Part shown: positions 12,951-20,939 of the stretch, in pieces
How the letters are laid out: every line of letters begins with the position of its first letter
Position numbering within the stretch: the first letter of the stretch is position 1
Notes under the pieces: generated by a model
Database searches by the model: none
Told to the model about the DNA's origin: nothing
The model's input: only the letters and a program-made list of their open reading frames with translations
Virus record (IMG/VR): IMGVR_UViG_3300045118_000108
Span: 1 to 21,374 of that record
Source of the DNA: a virus
Strand: one strand, 5' to 3'
DNA length: 21,374 bases
Program-made: the position numbers and the translations under genes

Positions 12951-13940
12951 ATGGAATTGGAACTCACCCCCCGGAGTTACGGATTAGGGTTGAAACAAGA
13001 ACGGTACGGTATTATCTGGCCCGGATATGGGCTTTGCTGGCAGGACGGTGGAGGTGATGAGCCTCCCCCCGATTTGCCGCCCGGCGATTCTCCTCCAGGA
13101 GACCCCGGTAAGGCAGAAGGAGACGAGACCCCTGTTTCCTGGCAAGAACAGTTCTTGGCCGGAGATGAGTTCAAGGAACTGCGGGAAAACCCTACTCTGA
13201 AAACCATCAAGGATATTCCCACTCTGGCTAAGTCCATGGTGGAGACTAAGGCCAAGGTGGGCAAGAAGGGAGAGATTCCCGGCAAAGATGCCCCCCCTGA
13301 AGAAGTGGAGGCGTTTTATCAGTTGTTAGGCAAGCCGAAAACTGCGGAGGAATACCAAATCGAGCGTCCGGAGATGCCGGAAGGCTTGCCATATATGGAG
13401 GAACTGGAAAAGGACTTCCTATCAACGGCTTTTAGGGCCAATCTATCCGGCTCCCAGACAGCGGATATTTACAACTGGTTCATAGACTATCAAATTGATC
13501 TACATAATCATAATGAAAATATCAAAGTGACAGCCCATAATCAATCAGTGGAAGCCTTCAAAAAGGAGTTGGGAGACAATTACGAAGCCGAACTTAAGGC
13601 GGCGGAGCTTGCCGCCTATCGATTCGGGGGCCAGGAGTTGCGGGATTATCTCGATTCTTCCCGCTTAGGAAGTCATCCGGCGATGGTTAAGGCTTGGATG
13701 GCCGTAGCTAAGTCAATCGGCGAAGGTGAGTTCGTGGCCGGTGGCCCCGCGCAAGCCAAGGGGCTTGATGAACAATTAGCGGCTATCAATAAGCATCCAG
13801 CCATGCTGGATACGCAATGGGTGCCCGGCAAAGGCGAAGTGCCTCCCGGCTTACCCAACTTTCAAAACAGGAAAGAAGTATTGGCTTACCGGGACAAGCT
13901 CTTTGTGGAGCGGCACCCGGAAACCGATGTTACCCAATAG
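12951..13940 (+). CDS. Scaffolding protein, T7 gp9-like
   Basis: The 329-residue product is acidic, with a Pro/Gly/Asp-rich disordered region (about 30-60), a middle region with the KPKTAEEYQIERPEMPEG motif characteristic of T7-type scaffolds, long charged helices, and a basic C-terminal end (NRKEVLAYRDKLFVERHPE). It shapes the procapsid and leaves before maturation. ATG 12951 has GGAGG at 12941-12945; an in-frame GTG at 12939 is upstream of that site and is rejected. It lies between portal and capsid, as in T7 (gp9 is 307 residues). Confidence 0.88.
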   Translation: MELELTPRSYGLGLKQERYGIIWPGYGLCWQDGGGDEPPPDLPPGDSPPGDPGKAEGDETPVSWQEQFLAGDEFKELRENPTLKTIKDIPTLAKSMVETKAKVGKKGEIPGKDAPPEEVEAFYQLLGKPKTAEEYQIERPEMPEGLPYMEELEKDFLSTAFRANLSGSQTADIYNWFIDYQIDLHNHNENIKVTAHNQSVEAFKKELGDNYEAELKAAELAAYRFGGQELRDYLDSSRLGSHPAMVKAWMAVAKSIGEGEFVAGGPAQAKGLDEQLAAINKHPAMLDTQWVPGKGEVPPGLPNFQNRKEVLAYRDKLFVERHPETDVTQ

Positions 13941-13946
13941 CCAAGC

Positions 13947-14075
13947 GGATTACCTCTTAATGGGAGGCCCGGCAATTATTTGAAACACCCAACAACTGGA
14001 CTACCTCGATAGAGGCCCGGTTATCAGCCGTAACGAATAACTGAGGCCCCGCCATTGGCGGATTAGCCGAAAAAA
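13947..14075 (+). repeat. Tandem hairpin repeats in the capsid gene leader
   Basis: The 176-base gap before the capsid gene has two related hairpin units. Unit A (13947-13972) is GGATTACCTC, a 7-base loop and GAGGCCCGG. Unit B (13998-14020) is GGACTACCTC, a GATA loop and GAGGCCCGG. A third partial copy, GAGGCCCCG, begins at 14043 and runs into the hairpin CCGCC-ATT-GGCGG near 14048-14060. GGTTA/TAAC pairing lies between. They may protect or process the capsid mRNA or control its translation. Confidence 0.55.
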
Positions 14076-14116
14076 CGCAAGTAAGATTCATCAACTTTTT
14101 TCGGAGGTTCTGACCA

Positions 14117-14995
14117 ATGGCGGATACGATCCCCACTGCATTTGTTAAGAAATACGAAGCCAATATCACTCTGCTGGTAACGCAGATTGAATCGTATTTC
14201 CGGTCCCTGGTGACTATCAAGACCATCACGCCGGGACAAAAACTCTATATCGACTACGTAGCGGCCATTACTCCCCAGAAGGTTACGGGGCGTCATGCCG
14301 ATACTCCTATTCAAATCCCCGTTCATTCCCGGCGTCGGATCGTGGCCGAGCAGTATGTCGGCGCGACTCTGATCGACAAGGCCGATGTGGACCGGATGCT
14401 TTCCGATCCTGCCGGGGCCTACATGAACGCTTTCCGGGCCGGTTTCATGCAGAAAATCGACACCGTGATTGCCACTGCTGCTATCGGCAACTCCTACAGT
14501 GTTGAGACTGAGGACGAGACCGAGACGGCTATTGCTCTGCCCTCCAGCCAGAAAGTTACCGAATCCGGCACCGTGGGCATGACCCTTCAGAAAGTGCGTG
14601 AGGCCCTGAAAATTCTCAACACCAATGACGTGGCCCTGATTACTCCCAAGTTCATGGCCCTGTCTCCCCAGGCGATTTATGACCTGCAAGGCGAGCCGGA
14701 ATTGACGGACGCCGAGTCTATGGCCCTAAAGGTGATTCAGGAGGGCAAGATTGACCGGGCTTTCGGTTTCAACCTGGTAATGAGCAATCGCCTGTCCATC
14801 GCCAGCAATATCCGGTCTAACTTCGCATGGACCCAGGACGGTATCGGCCTGGGGCTGATTCAAGACCTGGAAACCTCCCTGACCATCCGTAACGACAAGA
14901 ACATGGCCCGGCAGCCCTACATGAGCATGGATTTTGGGGCTACTCGGCTGCAAGAAAAACTGGTGGTCGAGGTGCAGGGTTACGAAGCACCCTAA
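14117..14995 (+). CDS. Major capsid protein
   Basis: The 292-residue product is placed as major capsid protein by its position directly after the scaffold and by its pattern: an N-terminal helix with a long IPVHSRRRIVAEQYVGATLIDKADVDRML stretch as in podovirus HK97-fold coats, a glycine/alanine-rich middle, VALITPKFMALSPQAIYDLQGE (the conserved spine-helix/ITP segment), and a C-terminal MDFGATRLQEKLVVEVQ strand. It is shorter than T7 gp10A (345). The strong CGGAGG site at 14102-14107 and even codon use fit a highly expressed gene. Confidence 0.88.
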   Translation: MADTIPTAFVKKYEANITLLVTQIESYFRSLVTIKTITPGQKLYIDYVAAITPQKVTGRHADTPIQIPVHSRRRIVAEQYVGATLIDKADVDRMLSDPAGAYMNAFRAGFMQKIDTVIATAAIGNSYSVETEDETETAIALPSSQKVTESGTVGMTLQKVREALKILNTNDVALITPKFMALSPQAIYDLQGEPELTDAESMALKVIQEGKIDRAFGFNLVMSNRLSIASNIRSNFAWTQDGIGLGLIQDLETSLTIRNDKNMARQPYMSMDFGATRLQEKLVVEVQGYEAP

Positions 14996-15041
14996 TCTAT
15001 AACCAGGGGTAAAGCCGATCCCTGACAAGGAGGATTCATTA

Positions 15042-15473
15042 ATGGCTACCGTTTACAGTGTAGGGGCGACTAAATACAACGCCAGCCGGAAAGTGAACAG
15101 CGGCACCTGGGGCGCAAGGGTCTACGCCTATTACGATACGTATGAGGCGGCGGCGCTGGCTTCCGGGTCCACCATCTATATGTTTCTGCCCAGGGCCGGA
15201 ATGAAGTATGCCGGGTGGGGGCAGTTGGCATGGGATGACATGGGGGCGGCTGCGGCCACGACTTCCGTGGGCATTGTGGGCGTGGTGGATGCTTTTCTGG
15301 CGGCAACCGATGTGCAGTCGGCGGCTGACAAGGCCGACCTGGACGCTGGGGCTGCGGCTATCACCTACCTGGCATATGAATTTGACGGGACCGTCTGGGT
15401 CATTCTGACCACTGCGGGCGGCAATGCTCAGACCGGCACCATCAAGCTCATCATGCTGATGTTCGATGTCTAA
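15042..15473 (+). CDS. Capsid-associated hypothetical protein
   Basis: The 143-residue product is small, neutral and rich in Ala, Gly, Thr and Tyr with alternating beta-like stretches (TIYMFLPRAGMKYAGWG, VWVILTTAGGNA). It follows the capsid gene with an excellent AAGGAGG at 15028-15034 and sits before a terminator, so it is probably expressed with the capsid at high level. A head-decoration or cementing protein is the likely role by position. I do not recognise the family. Confidence 0.6.
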   Translation: MATVYSVGATKYNASRKVNSGTWGARVYAYYDTYEAAALASGSTIYMFLPRAGMKYAGWGQLAWDDMGAAAATTSVGIVGVVDAFLAATDVQSAADKADLDAGAAAITYLAYEFDGTVWVILTTAGGNAQTGTIKLIMLMFDV

Positions 15474-15487
15474 CCTTTAACCATTAG

Positions 15488-15529
15488 GCGGGGGGATATG
15501 GGGAAACCGCCCCTCCCCCCTCGCTTTTT
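15488..15529 (+). terminator. Intrinsic terminator after the capsid module
   Basis: The main stem joins GGGGGGA (15490-15496) with TCCCCCC (15514-15520), helped by GC pairs 15488-15489 with 15523-15524. A nested hairpin GGGG/CCCC (15500-15503 with 15510-15513) fills the loop. TTTTT follows at 15525-15529, just before the ribosome site of the next gene. Its position matches that of T7's terminator after gene 10. Confidence 0.8.
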
Positions 15530-15543
15530 AGGAGGAAATGAAT

Positions 15544-16215
15544 ATGGCGGATTTAGCAGCTTCAGATGTGACCGTGACGATGGTCCGTAAAGACAAGATG
15601 CGAAAGACCAGGATGAACCTAGTCACTATCGCTTTCGGCGACGGTGCGAAGACTTACCCGGCTAACGGGGTCCCCATGCCTGCCCTGAGTTCGCGGAAAT
15701 TCGGCCTGGAGCGGGAAATGGACCTACAATTTCTGGAAGTTCCCCAGGATGGTTACGTTTACAAATACGACCGGACTAACCGGACTATCAGGATGTACCA
15801 ATCGGCGGGTTTTACTCCGGCTGTTTCCGCAATCACCGCGGGCACTCCAGCGGGTAGTGTAGCGGCTCCGACATTCACCGGCTCTGCTCTTGCCGCCCAT
15901 GACCATGACATCAAGGTTATCGGCAATGCCCCAGGGGGCATAGACGAACCTCTCGGTGTAGAAGGAACCGATACCTTGGCCAAAGATGCGGCTACGGATC
16001 GAACCATTGTCGGTGCAAACTCTGCCACTAAAGGCGGCGTGGTAGGAATCACCGCGGGCACTCCAGCGGGCACCTGTTCTGCCCCTGCCTTTACCGGTTC
16101 GCCATTAGCTACCCATAACCATACCGGAGTCGCGGTAGCGGCTGCTGTCTTGGTGGAATTGGGCAACGTGATAGTCGCAGCTAAGGCTTTTCGGGCCATG
16201 GCTATTGGCATTTAA
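15544..16215 (+). CDS. Probable head-fibre or decoration protein with HxH repeats
   Basis: The 223-residue frame is taken from ATG 15544, seven bases after GGAGGA; an ATG at 15538 is too close to that site. An N-terminal domain (residues 1-90) is followed by two copies of an ITAGTPAG-x-x-x-AP-x-FTGS-x-LA-x-H-x-H unit, at residues about 97-121 and 169-193, separated by 72 codons. H119/H121 and H191/H193 are HxH pairs as used to bind metal in intertwined phage fibres such as T4 gp37. GTP/FTG-rich repeats are typical of trimeric fibres. It follows the capsid terminator, so head fibre or capsid spike is likely; a tail fibre is the alternative. Confidence 0.6.
   Translation: MADLAASDVTVTMVRKDKMRKTRMNLVTIAFGDGAKTYPANGVPMPALSSRKFGLEREMDLQFLEVPQDGYVYKYDRTNRTIRMYQSAGFTPAVSAITAGTPAGSVAAPTFTGSALAAHDHDIKVIGNAPGGIDEPLGVEGTDTLAKDAATDRTIVGANSATKGGVVGITAGTPAGTCSAPAFTGSPLATHNHTGVAVAAAVLVELGNVIVAAKAFRAMAIGI
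15831..16070 (+). repeat. 24-bp exact direct repeat inside the fibre gene
   Basis: The 24 bases at 15831-15854 recur without change at 16047-16070, 216 bases (72 codons) apart and in frame. Both encode the ITAGTPAG part of the repeat unit. The rest of the unit is alike in protein but diverged in DNA, so the exact block suggests gene conversion, recent exchange or strong DNA-level constraint at this point. Confidence 0.85.
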
Positions 16216-16222
16216 CTTTGGA

Positions 16223-16250
16223 CGGGGGTGGGGGAACTCGCCCCCGGTTT
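16223..16250 (+). terminator. Weak terminator-like GC hairpin
   Basis: CGGGGG (16223-16228) can pair with CCCCCG (16241-16246); alternatively GGGGG at 16230-16234 pairs with the same Cs around an AACTCG loop. Only three T residues follow, so termination would be weak; it could instead protect mRNA ends. Confidence 0.4.
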
Positions 16251-16265
16251 AAAGAGGGTAAGCCT

Positions 16266-16583
16266 ATGTTAGTTCCCGGTCCCATGTTTACCATCACGGG
16301 TCTTAATCTCTCTCAGGGGTTTTCTGCTGCCCAATTAGTACCCACTACCGGAGCCTTCATCGGCAAGTCGATGGGCAAAGCCTACATCCAGACCCGAAGT
16401 CAGGCATGTTATTTTAATATGAGCGGGGAGACGGCCACGTCTGACCATTTAAGCCTCTTTGTAGGCCAATCAATCACGGTAGGCGGTCCCGGCAATGCTG
16501 GCGTTCTGGAATGTCAGAAGTTCCGAGCTATTGAAGCCGCGGCCAGCGCCACTCTGATTGTGCAGCCGTTTTACCGGACGTAA
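16266..16583 (+). CDS. Hypothetical structural-module protein
   Basis: The 105-residue frame starts at ATG 16266 with AGAGGG at 16252-16257; the longer open frame upstream runs through the GC hairpin. The product is neutral and beta-rich (GPMFTITGLNLSQGF, SLFVGQSITVGG, TLIVQPFYRT). It lies between the fibre gene and tail tubular A and ends five bases before it. A minor head or fibre-attachment protein is possible. No family is recognised. Confidence 0.55.
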   Translation: MLVPGPMFTITGLNLSQGFSAAQLVPTTGAFIGKSMGKAYIQTRSQACYFNMSGETATSDHLSLFVGQSITVGGPGNAGVLECQKFRAIEAAASATLIVQPFYRT

Positions 16584-16588
16584 ACGTC

Positions 16589-17170
16589 ATGGCCTCCCAG
16601 GTGCAAGTCTGCAATCTGGCGAACCTTCGGTTAGGAGAAGCGCCAATTACCAGCATGACGGACGGTTCTAAGGCAGCGGTAGCCTATAGCAATAATTGGG
16701 ATACCATTCTGGATATTGTGCTGCGGGACCATCCTTGGAACTTTGCTACCAAGAGGGTGCAGTTAAGTCAACTGGACACCGTTCCCACCTGGGGTTACAG
16801 CTATGCCTATCAGCTTCCGGGTGACTGTCTCCGGGTTTTGGGTCTGGCGGCTTCGGATGATGACGATGTTGACCCCACTTTAATCTTTAAGGTGGAGGCC
16901 GGGCAACTGCTGACTAATGAGACCGCGGCCTACATCAAATACATCTACCGGGAAACCACGATGGGTAGGTGGGATGCGCGGGCGGTGAGTGCCCTGGCCG
17001 CTCGTCTGGCCGCTGAATGCGCTTACTGGATCACCGGCAATGCTTCCCTGAAAGAAGTGATTATCAAGGAATACCGCAATGAGTTGGCCGGGGCTAAGAG
17101 CATTGACGCCCAGGAAGGCAGCCCCCAGGAAGCTCAGACGGCGAATGATTGGGAATATTCGAGGTATTAA
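16589..17170 (+). CDS. Tail tubular protein A, T7 gp11-like
   Basis: The 193-residue product is close to T7 gp11 in length (196). It begins VQVCNLANLRLGEAPITSMTDGSKAA and continues with WDTILDIVLRDHPWNFATKR and YAYQLPGDCLRVLGL, all signatures of the tail tubular A/adaptor family. The helical end (RAVSALAARLAAECAYWITGN) is also typical. It forms the ring that joins the portal to the nozzle. Start ATG 16589; stop four bases before the nozzle gene. Confidence 0.92.
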   Translation: MASQVQVCNLANLRLGEAPITSMTDGSKAAVAYSNNWDTILDIVLRDHPWNFATKRVQLSQLDTVPTWGYSYAYQLPGDCLRVLGLAASDDDDVDPTLIFKVEAGQLLTNETAAYIKYIYRETTMGRWDARAVSALAARLAAECAYWITGNASLKEVIIKEYRNELAGAKSIDAQEGSPQEAQTANDWEYSRY

Positions 17171-17173
17171 ACC

Positions 17174-19981
17174 TTGTCCAAAGTTAATTACATCCAGGAC
17201 AGCTTTACCACCGGCGAGATAAGCCCCTTACTGGCCGGGCAGATAAGGCTTCAGAAATATGCCAGCGCCTTAGAGTCTGCGGAAAACCTGTTAATCCGCG
17301 CTCATGGCCCCATTACCCGCAGGCCGGGAACTTATTTTGTTGCTGAAGTTAAGACATCTTCTAAGAAAACCAGGACAATTAAATTCGAGTTCTCATCTAC
17401 TCAAGCATATAATTTAGAGTTCGGCGATCAATACATCCGCTTTTATAAAGACCGGGGCCAGATTTATGATGGTCCCATTCCTTACGAAATATCTACTCCC
17501 TACCTTGAAGCGCATTTGCCGGACCTCTGGCTTATCCAGAGCGCCGACACCATGTATATTACGCATCCGTCTTATCTGCCCCGTAAACTTACCAGGACCG
17601 GACATACGAACTGGACCCTGAGCGTCATAGAATTTAAGGACGGCCCTTATTTATCCCAGAACCTTAGCGATACGACCCTAACTCCTTCAGCCGATAATGG
17701 GACCATCACCATTAAAGCGACCCCGGCTGTAGGAAGTGAGAAGGTCACAAACGGTGTCTTTGCATCAACTTCCGGCCCTGAGATAGTTACGGATGGGGAT
17801 TTTGCAGTAGCCGGTCCTTGGGTCTACGGCGGCACTTGGGCGCATGATGCAGTGAATCTTGAAGCTGATCATGGGGCCGGGGACGCTACGCCCTTATCGC
17901 AAACCTTGGCCATTGCCGCCGCTAAGACCTACACGGTAGCATATACCATTAAAAACATGACCGGGGGTACTCTTACCCCTTCTCTAGGCGGCGTGGCCGG
18001 GATAACCAGGAGTTTGAACGGTACTTATACGGAATTGATTACCACAACAGGTATCGGGGACCTGCTCTTTACCCCGGATGCTGCGGCGTTTGACGGTTCG
18101 GTTGATGATGTCAGTGTCAAGGAGGCTATTGCCGATACTGCCTGGACGTGGGGTGCTGGATGGTCACATGACTTGGCAAACCTAGAGGCAGATCATACGC
18201 CGGGCAGCATTGCCGCCCTGGAACAGAATATCGGTGTAACCAGCGGCAAGGATTACTATATTGTCTTTACCGTCAAGAACCGTACTGCCGGGAGTGTGAC
18301 TCCTTGGATCGGGGCGGCGTCCGGGGCAGCGGTTATCGCTAATGGCACTTATCAACAGGCTATTACTTCCGTAAATACCGGTAATCTCCAGTTTATTCCC
18401 TCTACTGACTTTGATGGCTCTATAGATGATGTTTCGGTCAAGGAAGCTTCTTCCACGGTTGATGTTTTTCAGGTGGGACATGTGGGTAGCTACTGGCGGC
18501 TGAAACATGGAGATACCTGGGGTTATGTTAAGATTACTGTTTATACGTCCAGAATCCAAGTTACGGCTGAAGTGCAAATTAGCGTTGACACTGAAGGAGG
18601 CGTGCATACCGGGACTACAACAGCGTCCGGCTGGACGGAGGGGACTGCTCATAAAATCCAAACAAATAGAGCTACTTTAGGCGGAACTGCGGCTACTAAG
18701 ATATGGCGGGAGGGGGCCTGGTCCGATGTGCGGGGATACCCTGCATGTTGCTGTTTCCACGAAGAACGATTGATATTCGCCGGAACTACCCATCAACCGC
18801 AAACGCTCTGGGGTTCGGGTTCGGGAGATTTTGAGAATTTTACCCCGGAAAACACTATTACCAACTCCGGCCCCATCACTTATACGCTGGCATCTAACGA
18901 TGTTAATATCATTAAATGGCTGGCATCTTCCAGGGTTTTGATGATCGGCACCATGTCCGGGGAATGGAAGGTATCGGCGTCATCTATTAATGCGCCGATT
19001 ACTCCTACCGATATAGCCGTAAGACAAGACACTTCTTATGGTTCGGCAGGCATCCGGCCCCAGACTATCGGCGATGTAACATTGTTTGTGCAGCGCCGGG
19101 GCCGGAAAGTCAGAGAATTAGTATATGCCTATGAAAAAGATGCCTATGTTGCTCCTGATATGGCGATTATGGCGGAACATATCTCCAAGGGCGGTATTAT
19201 TGAAACGGCTTATCAGAAAGACCCGGATCAGGTCCTTTGGTGTGTGCGCGGAGATGGCGTCCTGCTGGCTATGACTTATGAACGGGCGCAAGAAGTTATA
19301 GGATGGACCCGAATAGTCACAGATGGCCTTTTTGAATCGGTGGCGGTCATTCCCGGAATCAATCAAGATGAAATCTGGGTTGTGGTCAAACGTACCATTG
19401 GCGGCGTCACTAAAAGATATGTTGAGTATTTTACGGACCTTGATTGGGGATCAAACGTAGAGGACTGCTTCTTTGTGGATTCCGGCCTTAGTTATAGCGG
19501 CGTGCCAGTATCTTCTGTTTCGGGGTTATCTCATCTTGAGGGCAAGGAAGTTGACATTTTAACCGATGGGGCGGCTCATGCCCGCAAGACCGTGAGCGGT
19601 GGGGCAGTGACACTCGATTTGCCTGCTTCTAAGGTTCATGTAGGACTGCCTTATACTTCCAAGGGCCGAACCTTGAAACCGGAAGCAGGAAGTGCCCAGG
19701 GAACTTCTCAGGGGGAGATTAAGCGGATACATAAGCTGATTCTGCGGCTCTATCAAACCTTGGGCATGAAAGTAGGACCAAGTTTGGATAAGTTGGAGAC
19801 TTTGCCTTTCCGCAGTCCCAGTGATCCAATGGACGCCCCGCCGCCGTTGTTCACCGGCGACAAAGAGGTGTCTTATCAGGGCGGCTATGACAAACACGGC
19901 CAAATCTGGTTTGTTCAAGATCAGCCCTTGCCTATGACGCTGTGCGCTCTGATTTATCACATGACGGTGATGGAAGGTTAA
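17174..19981 (+). CDS. Nozzle / tail tubular protein B (T7 gp12-like) with inserted carbohydrate-binding-like modules
   Basis: The 935-residue product starts QDSFTTGEISPLLAGQIRLQKYASALESAENLLIRAHGPITRRPGTYFVAEVK, the conserved N-terminus of podovirus nozzle and tail-tube proteins. Residues about 540-860 continue the nozzle pattern (CCCFHEERLIFAGTTHQPQTLWGSGSGDFENF, RRGRKVRELVYAYEKDAYV). Between them, two tandem modules of about 110 residues, roughly 203-317 and 318-428, each run from a WSHD/WAHD-x-x-NLEADH segment to FDGS-x-DDVSVKEA. They resemble jelly-roll carbohydrate-binding domains (CBM_4_9-like). Without them the length is near that of T7 gp12 (794). The start is TTG 17174, with GAGG at 17160-17163. 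Confidence 0.85.
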   Translation: MSKVNYIQDSFTTGEISPLLAGQIRLQKYASALESAENLLIRAHGPITRRPGTYFVAEVKTSSKKTRTIKFEFSSTQAYNLEFGDQYIRFYKDRGQIYDGPIPYEISTPYLEAHLPDLWLIQSADTMYITHPSYLPRKLTRTGHTNWTLSVIEFKDGPYLSQNLSDTTLTPSADNGTITIKATPAVGSEKVTNGVFASTSGPEIVTDGDFAVAGPWVYGGTWAHDAVNLEADHGAGDATPLSQTLAIAAAKTYTVAYTIKNMTGGTLTPSLGGVAGITRSLNGTYTELITTTGIGDLLFTPDAAAFDGSVDDVSVKEAIADTAWTWGAGWSHDLANLEADHTPGSIAALEQNIGVTSGKDYYIVFTVKNRTAGSVTPWIGAASGAAVIANGTYQQAITSVNTGNLQFIPSTDFDGSIDDVSVKEASSTVDVFQVGHVGSYWRLKHGDTWGYVKITVYTSRIQVTAEVQISVDTEGGVHTGTTTASGWTEGTAHKIQTNRATLGGTAATKIWREGAWSDVRGYPACCCFHEERLIFAGTTHQPQTLWGSGSGDFENFTPENTITNSGPITYTLASNDVNIIKWLASSRVLMIGTMSGEWKVSASSINAPITPTDIAVRQDTSYGSAGIRPQTIGDVTLFVQRRGRKVRELVYAYEKDAYVAPDMAIMAEHISKGGIIETAYQKDPDQVLWCVRGDGVLLAMTYERAQEVIGWTRIVTDGLFESVAVIPGINQDEIWVVVKRTIGGVTKRYVEYFTDLDWGSNVEDCFFVDSGLSYSGVPVSSVSGLSHLEGKEVDILTDGAAHARKTVSGGAVTLDLPASKVHVGLPYTSKGRTLKPEAGSAQGTSQGEIKRIHKLILRLYQTLGMKVGPSLDKLETLPFRSPSDPMDAPPPLFTGDKEVSYQGGYDKHGQIWFVQDQPLPMTLCALIYHMTVMEG

Positions 19982-19984
19982 GGT

Positions 19985-20413
19985 ATGCGAATAGTCCCCT
20001 TTGAACCCTGGCACTTAGAGGAAATGGAACTGCGGGACATTGATAAAATTTCTCTCTGGTGCGACAACCGGGATCGGGGTAAGGCGCTGTCATTAATGGG
20101 ACCATGTTTCACCGGCATAGAAGGGGAAAGGATAGTGGGGGCAGCAGGCTTAATTCTCCTTTGGCCGGGCGTAGCTCAAGCCTGGGCCGTATTTAGTCGG
20201 TCTTTCCCCGGCCTATCGGCGCATCGGGCCATTGTCAAAGGTTTTGCGGGCTTGATAGATTCCTGCCGTCTGCATCGGATTCAGGCTCAGGTCTTGGCAT
20301 CATTTGAGGCAGGGCATGAATGGGTAAAGCGTTTAGGATTTGAATATGAAGGCCCTAAAAAGAAATATGGACCGGATCGACAAGATTATGTCGAATATGT
20401 GAGGTTGCCCTAA
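19985..20413 (+). CDS. GNAT-like protein in T7 gp13 position (DUF2833-like)
   Basis: The 142-residue product resembles GNAT-fold proteins (ERIVGAAGLILLWPGVAQAWAVFS; HRIQAQVLASFEAGHEWVKRLGFEYEG). The HEWVKRLGFEYEGPKKKYG end is the typical last motif of phage gp13-type proteins. T7 gp13, an internal virion protein of similar size (138 residues), lies at the same place between gp12 and gp14. Whether it retains acetyltransferase activity is unclear. Its stop is directly followed by the next ATG. Confidence 0.82.
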   Translation: MRIVPFEPWHLEEMELRDIDKISLWCDNRDRGKALSLMGPCFTGIEGERIVGAAGLILLWPGVAQAWAVFSRSFPGLSAHRAIVKGFAGLIDSCRLHRIQAQVLASFEAGHEWVKRLGFEYEGPKKKYGPDRQDYVEYVRLP

Positions 20414-20938
20414 ATGGCTGTCTTAGCTCCGGCATTACCTTTTATAGCGGCCGCTTCTTCTCTTTTTAGCGGCCTTTCTCAATCCAGCGCCATGCGTTCC
20501 CAGGCGGCAGCGGCGGATTATAACGCCAGTATCGCCCAACAGCAGGCGGCGTCTATCCGGACGGCAGGCAACCTGGAGATAGAGCGAAAGCGCCGGGAGG
20601 GACAAAGGCTCTTAGGGAGGCAGGAGGCCCTTTACAACAAGGCGGGGGTGACTATGGAAGGCACCCCGCTTGATGTTATGGCGGAGACCGCCGCGGACTT
20701 GGAATTTGACGAACTTATCAGAAAATACAACATCGAAATTGGCGCTTCCCGCGCTGAAAGCGAGGCGAGGCAATATCGATTCATGGGTGAACGAAGCCGG
20801 GGCCTGGCAGGTTCGGCGATTATGGGCGGGGCATTGAAGGCGGGAACCAGCCTGCTAACCGGGTTGACTAAAGATCTATCCCCTGTATCTTCCCCTGTAT
20901 CTTCAATGGGTTCTTCAATATCTGCAAAGGTTTGGTAA
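20414..20938 (+). CDS. Internal virion protein, T7 gp14-like
   Basis: The 174-residue product has an Ala/Ser-rich hydrophobic N-terminus (LPFIAAASSLFSGLSQSSA), then a long charged coiled-coil region (NASIAQQQAASIRTAGNLEIERKRREGQRLLGRQEALYNKAGVTMEGTP) and a Gly-rich membrane-active-looking segment (GLAGSAIMGGALKAGTSLLTG). This is the general design of gp14-type core proteins, which leave the virion to form a pore in the outer membrane. Length is near T7 gp14 (196). Confidence 0.8.
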   Translation: MAVLAPALPFIAAASSLFSGLSQSSAMRSQAAAADYNASIAQQQAASIRTAGNLEIERKRREGQRLLGRQEALYNKAGVTMEGTPLDVMAETAADLEFDELIRKYNIEIGASRAESEARQYRFMGERSRGLAGSAIMGGALKAGTSLLTGLTKDLSPVSSPVSSMGSSISAKVW

Positions 20939-20939
20939 A

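Noticed and set aside
14063-14689. 208-codon leftward frame
   Set aside because: It is antisense to the capsid gene, His/Gly-rich as expected of a shadow of GC-rich coding DNA.
15759-16211. 150-codon leftward frame
   Set aside because: It mirrors the repeats of the fibre gene; Ala/Pro/Val composition follows from the sense strand.
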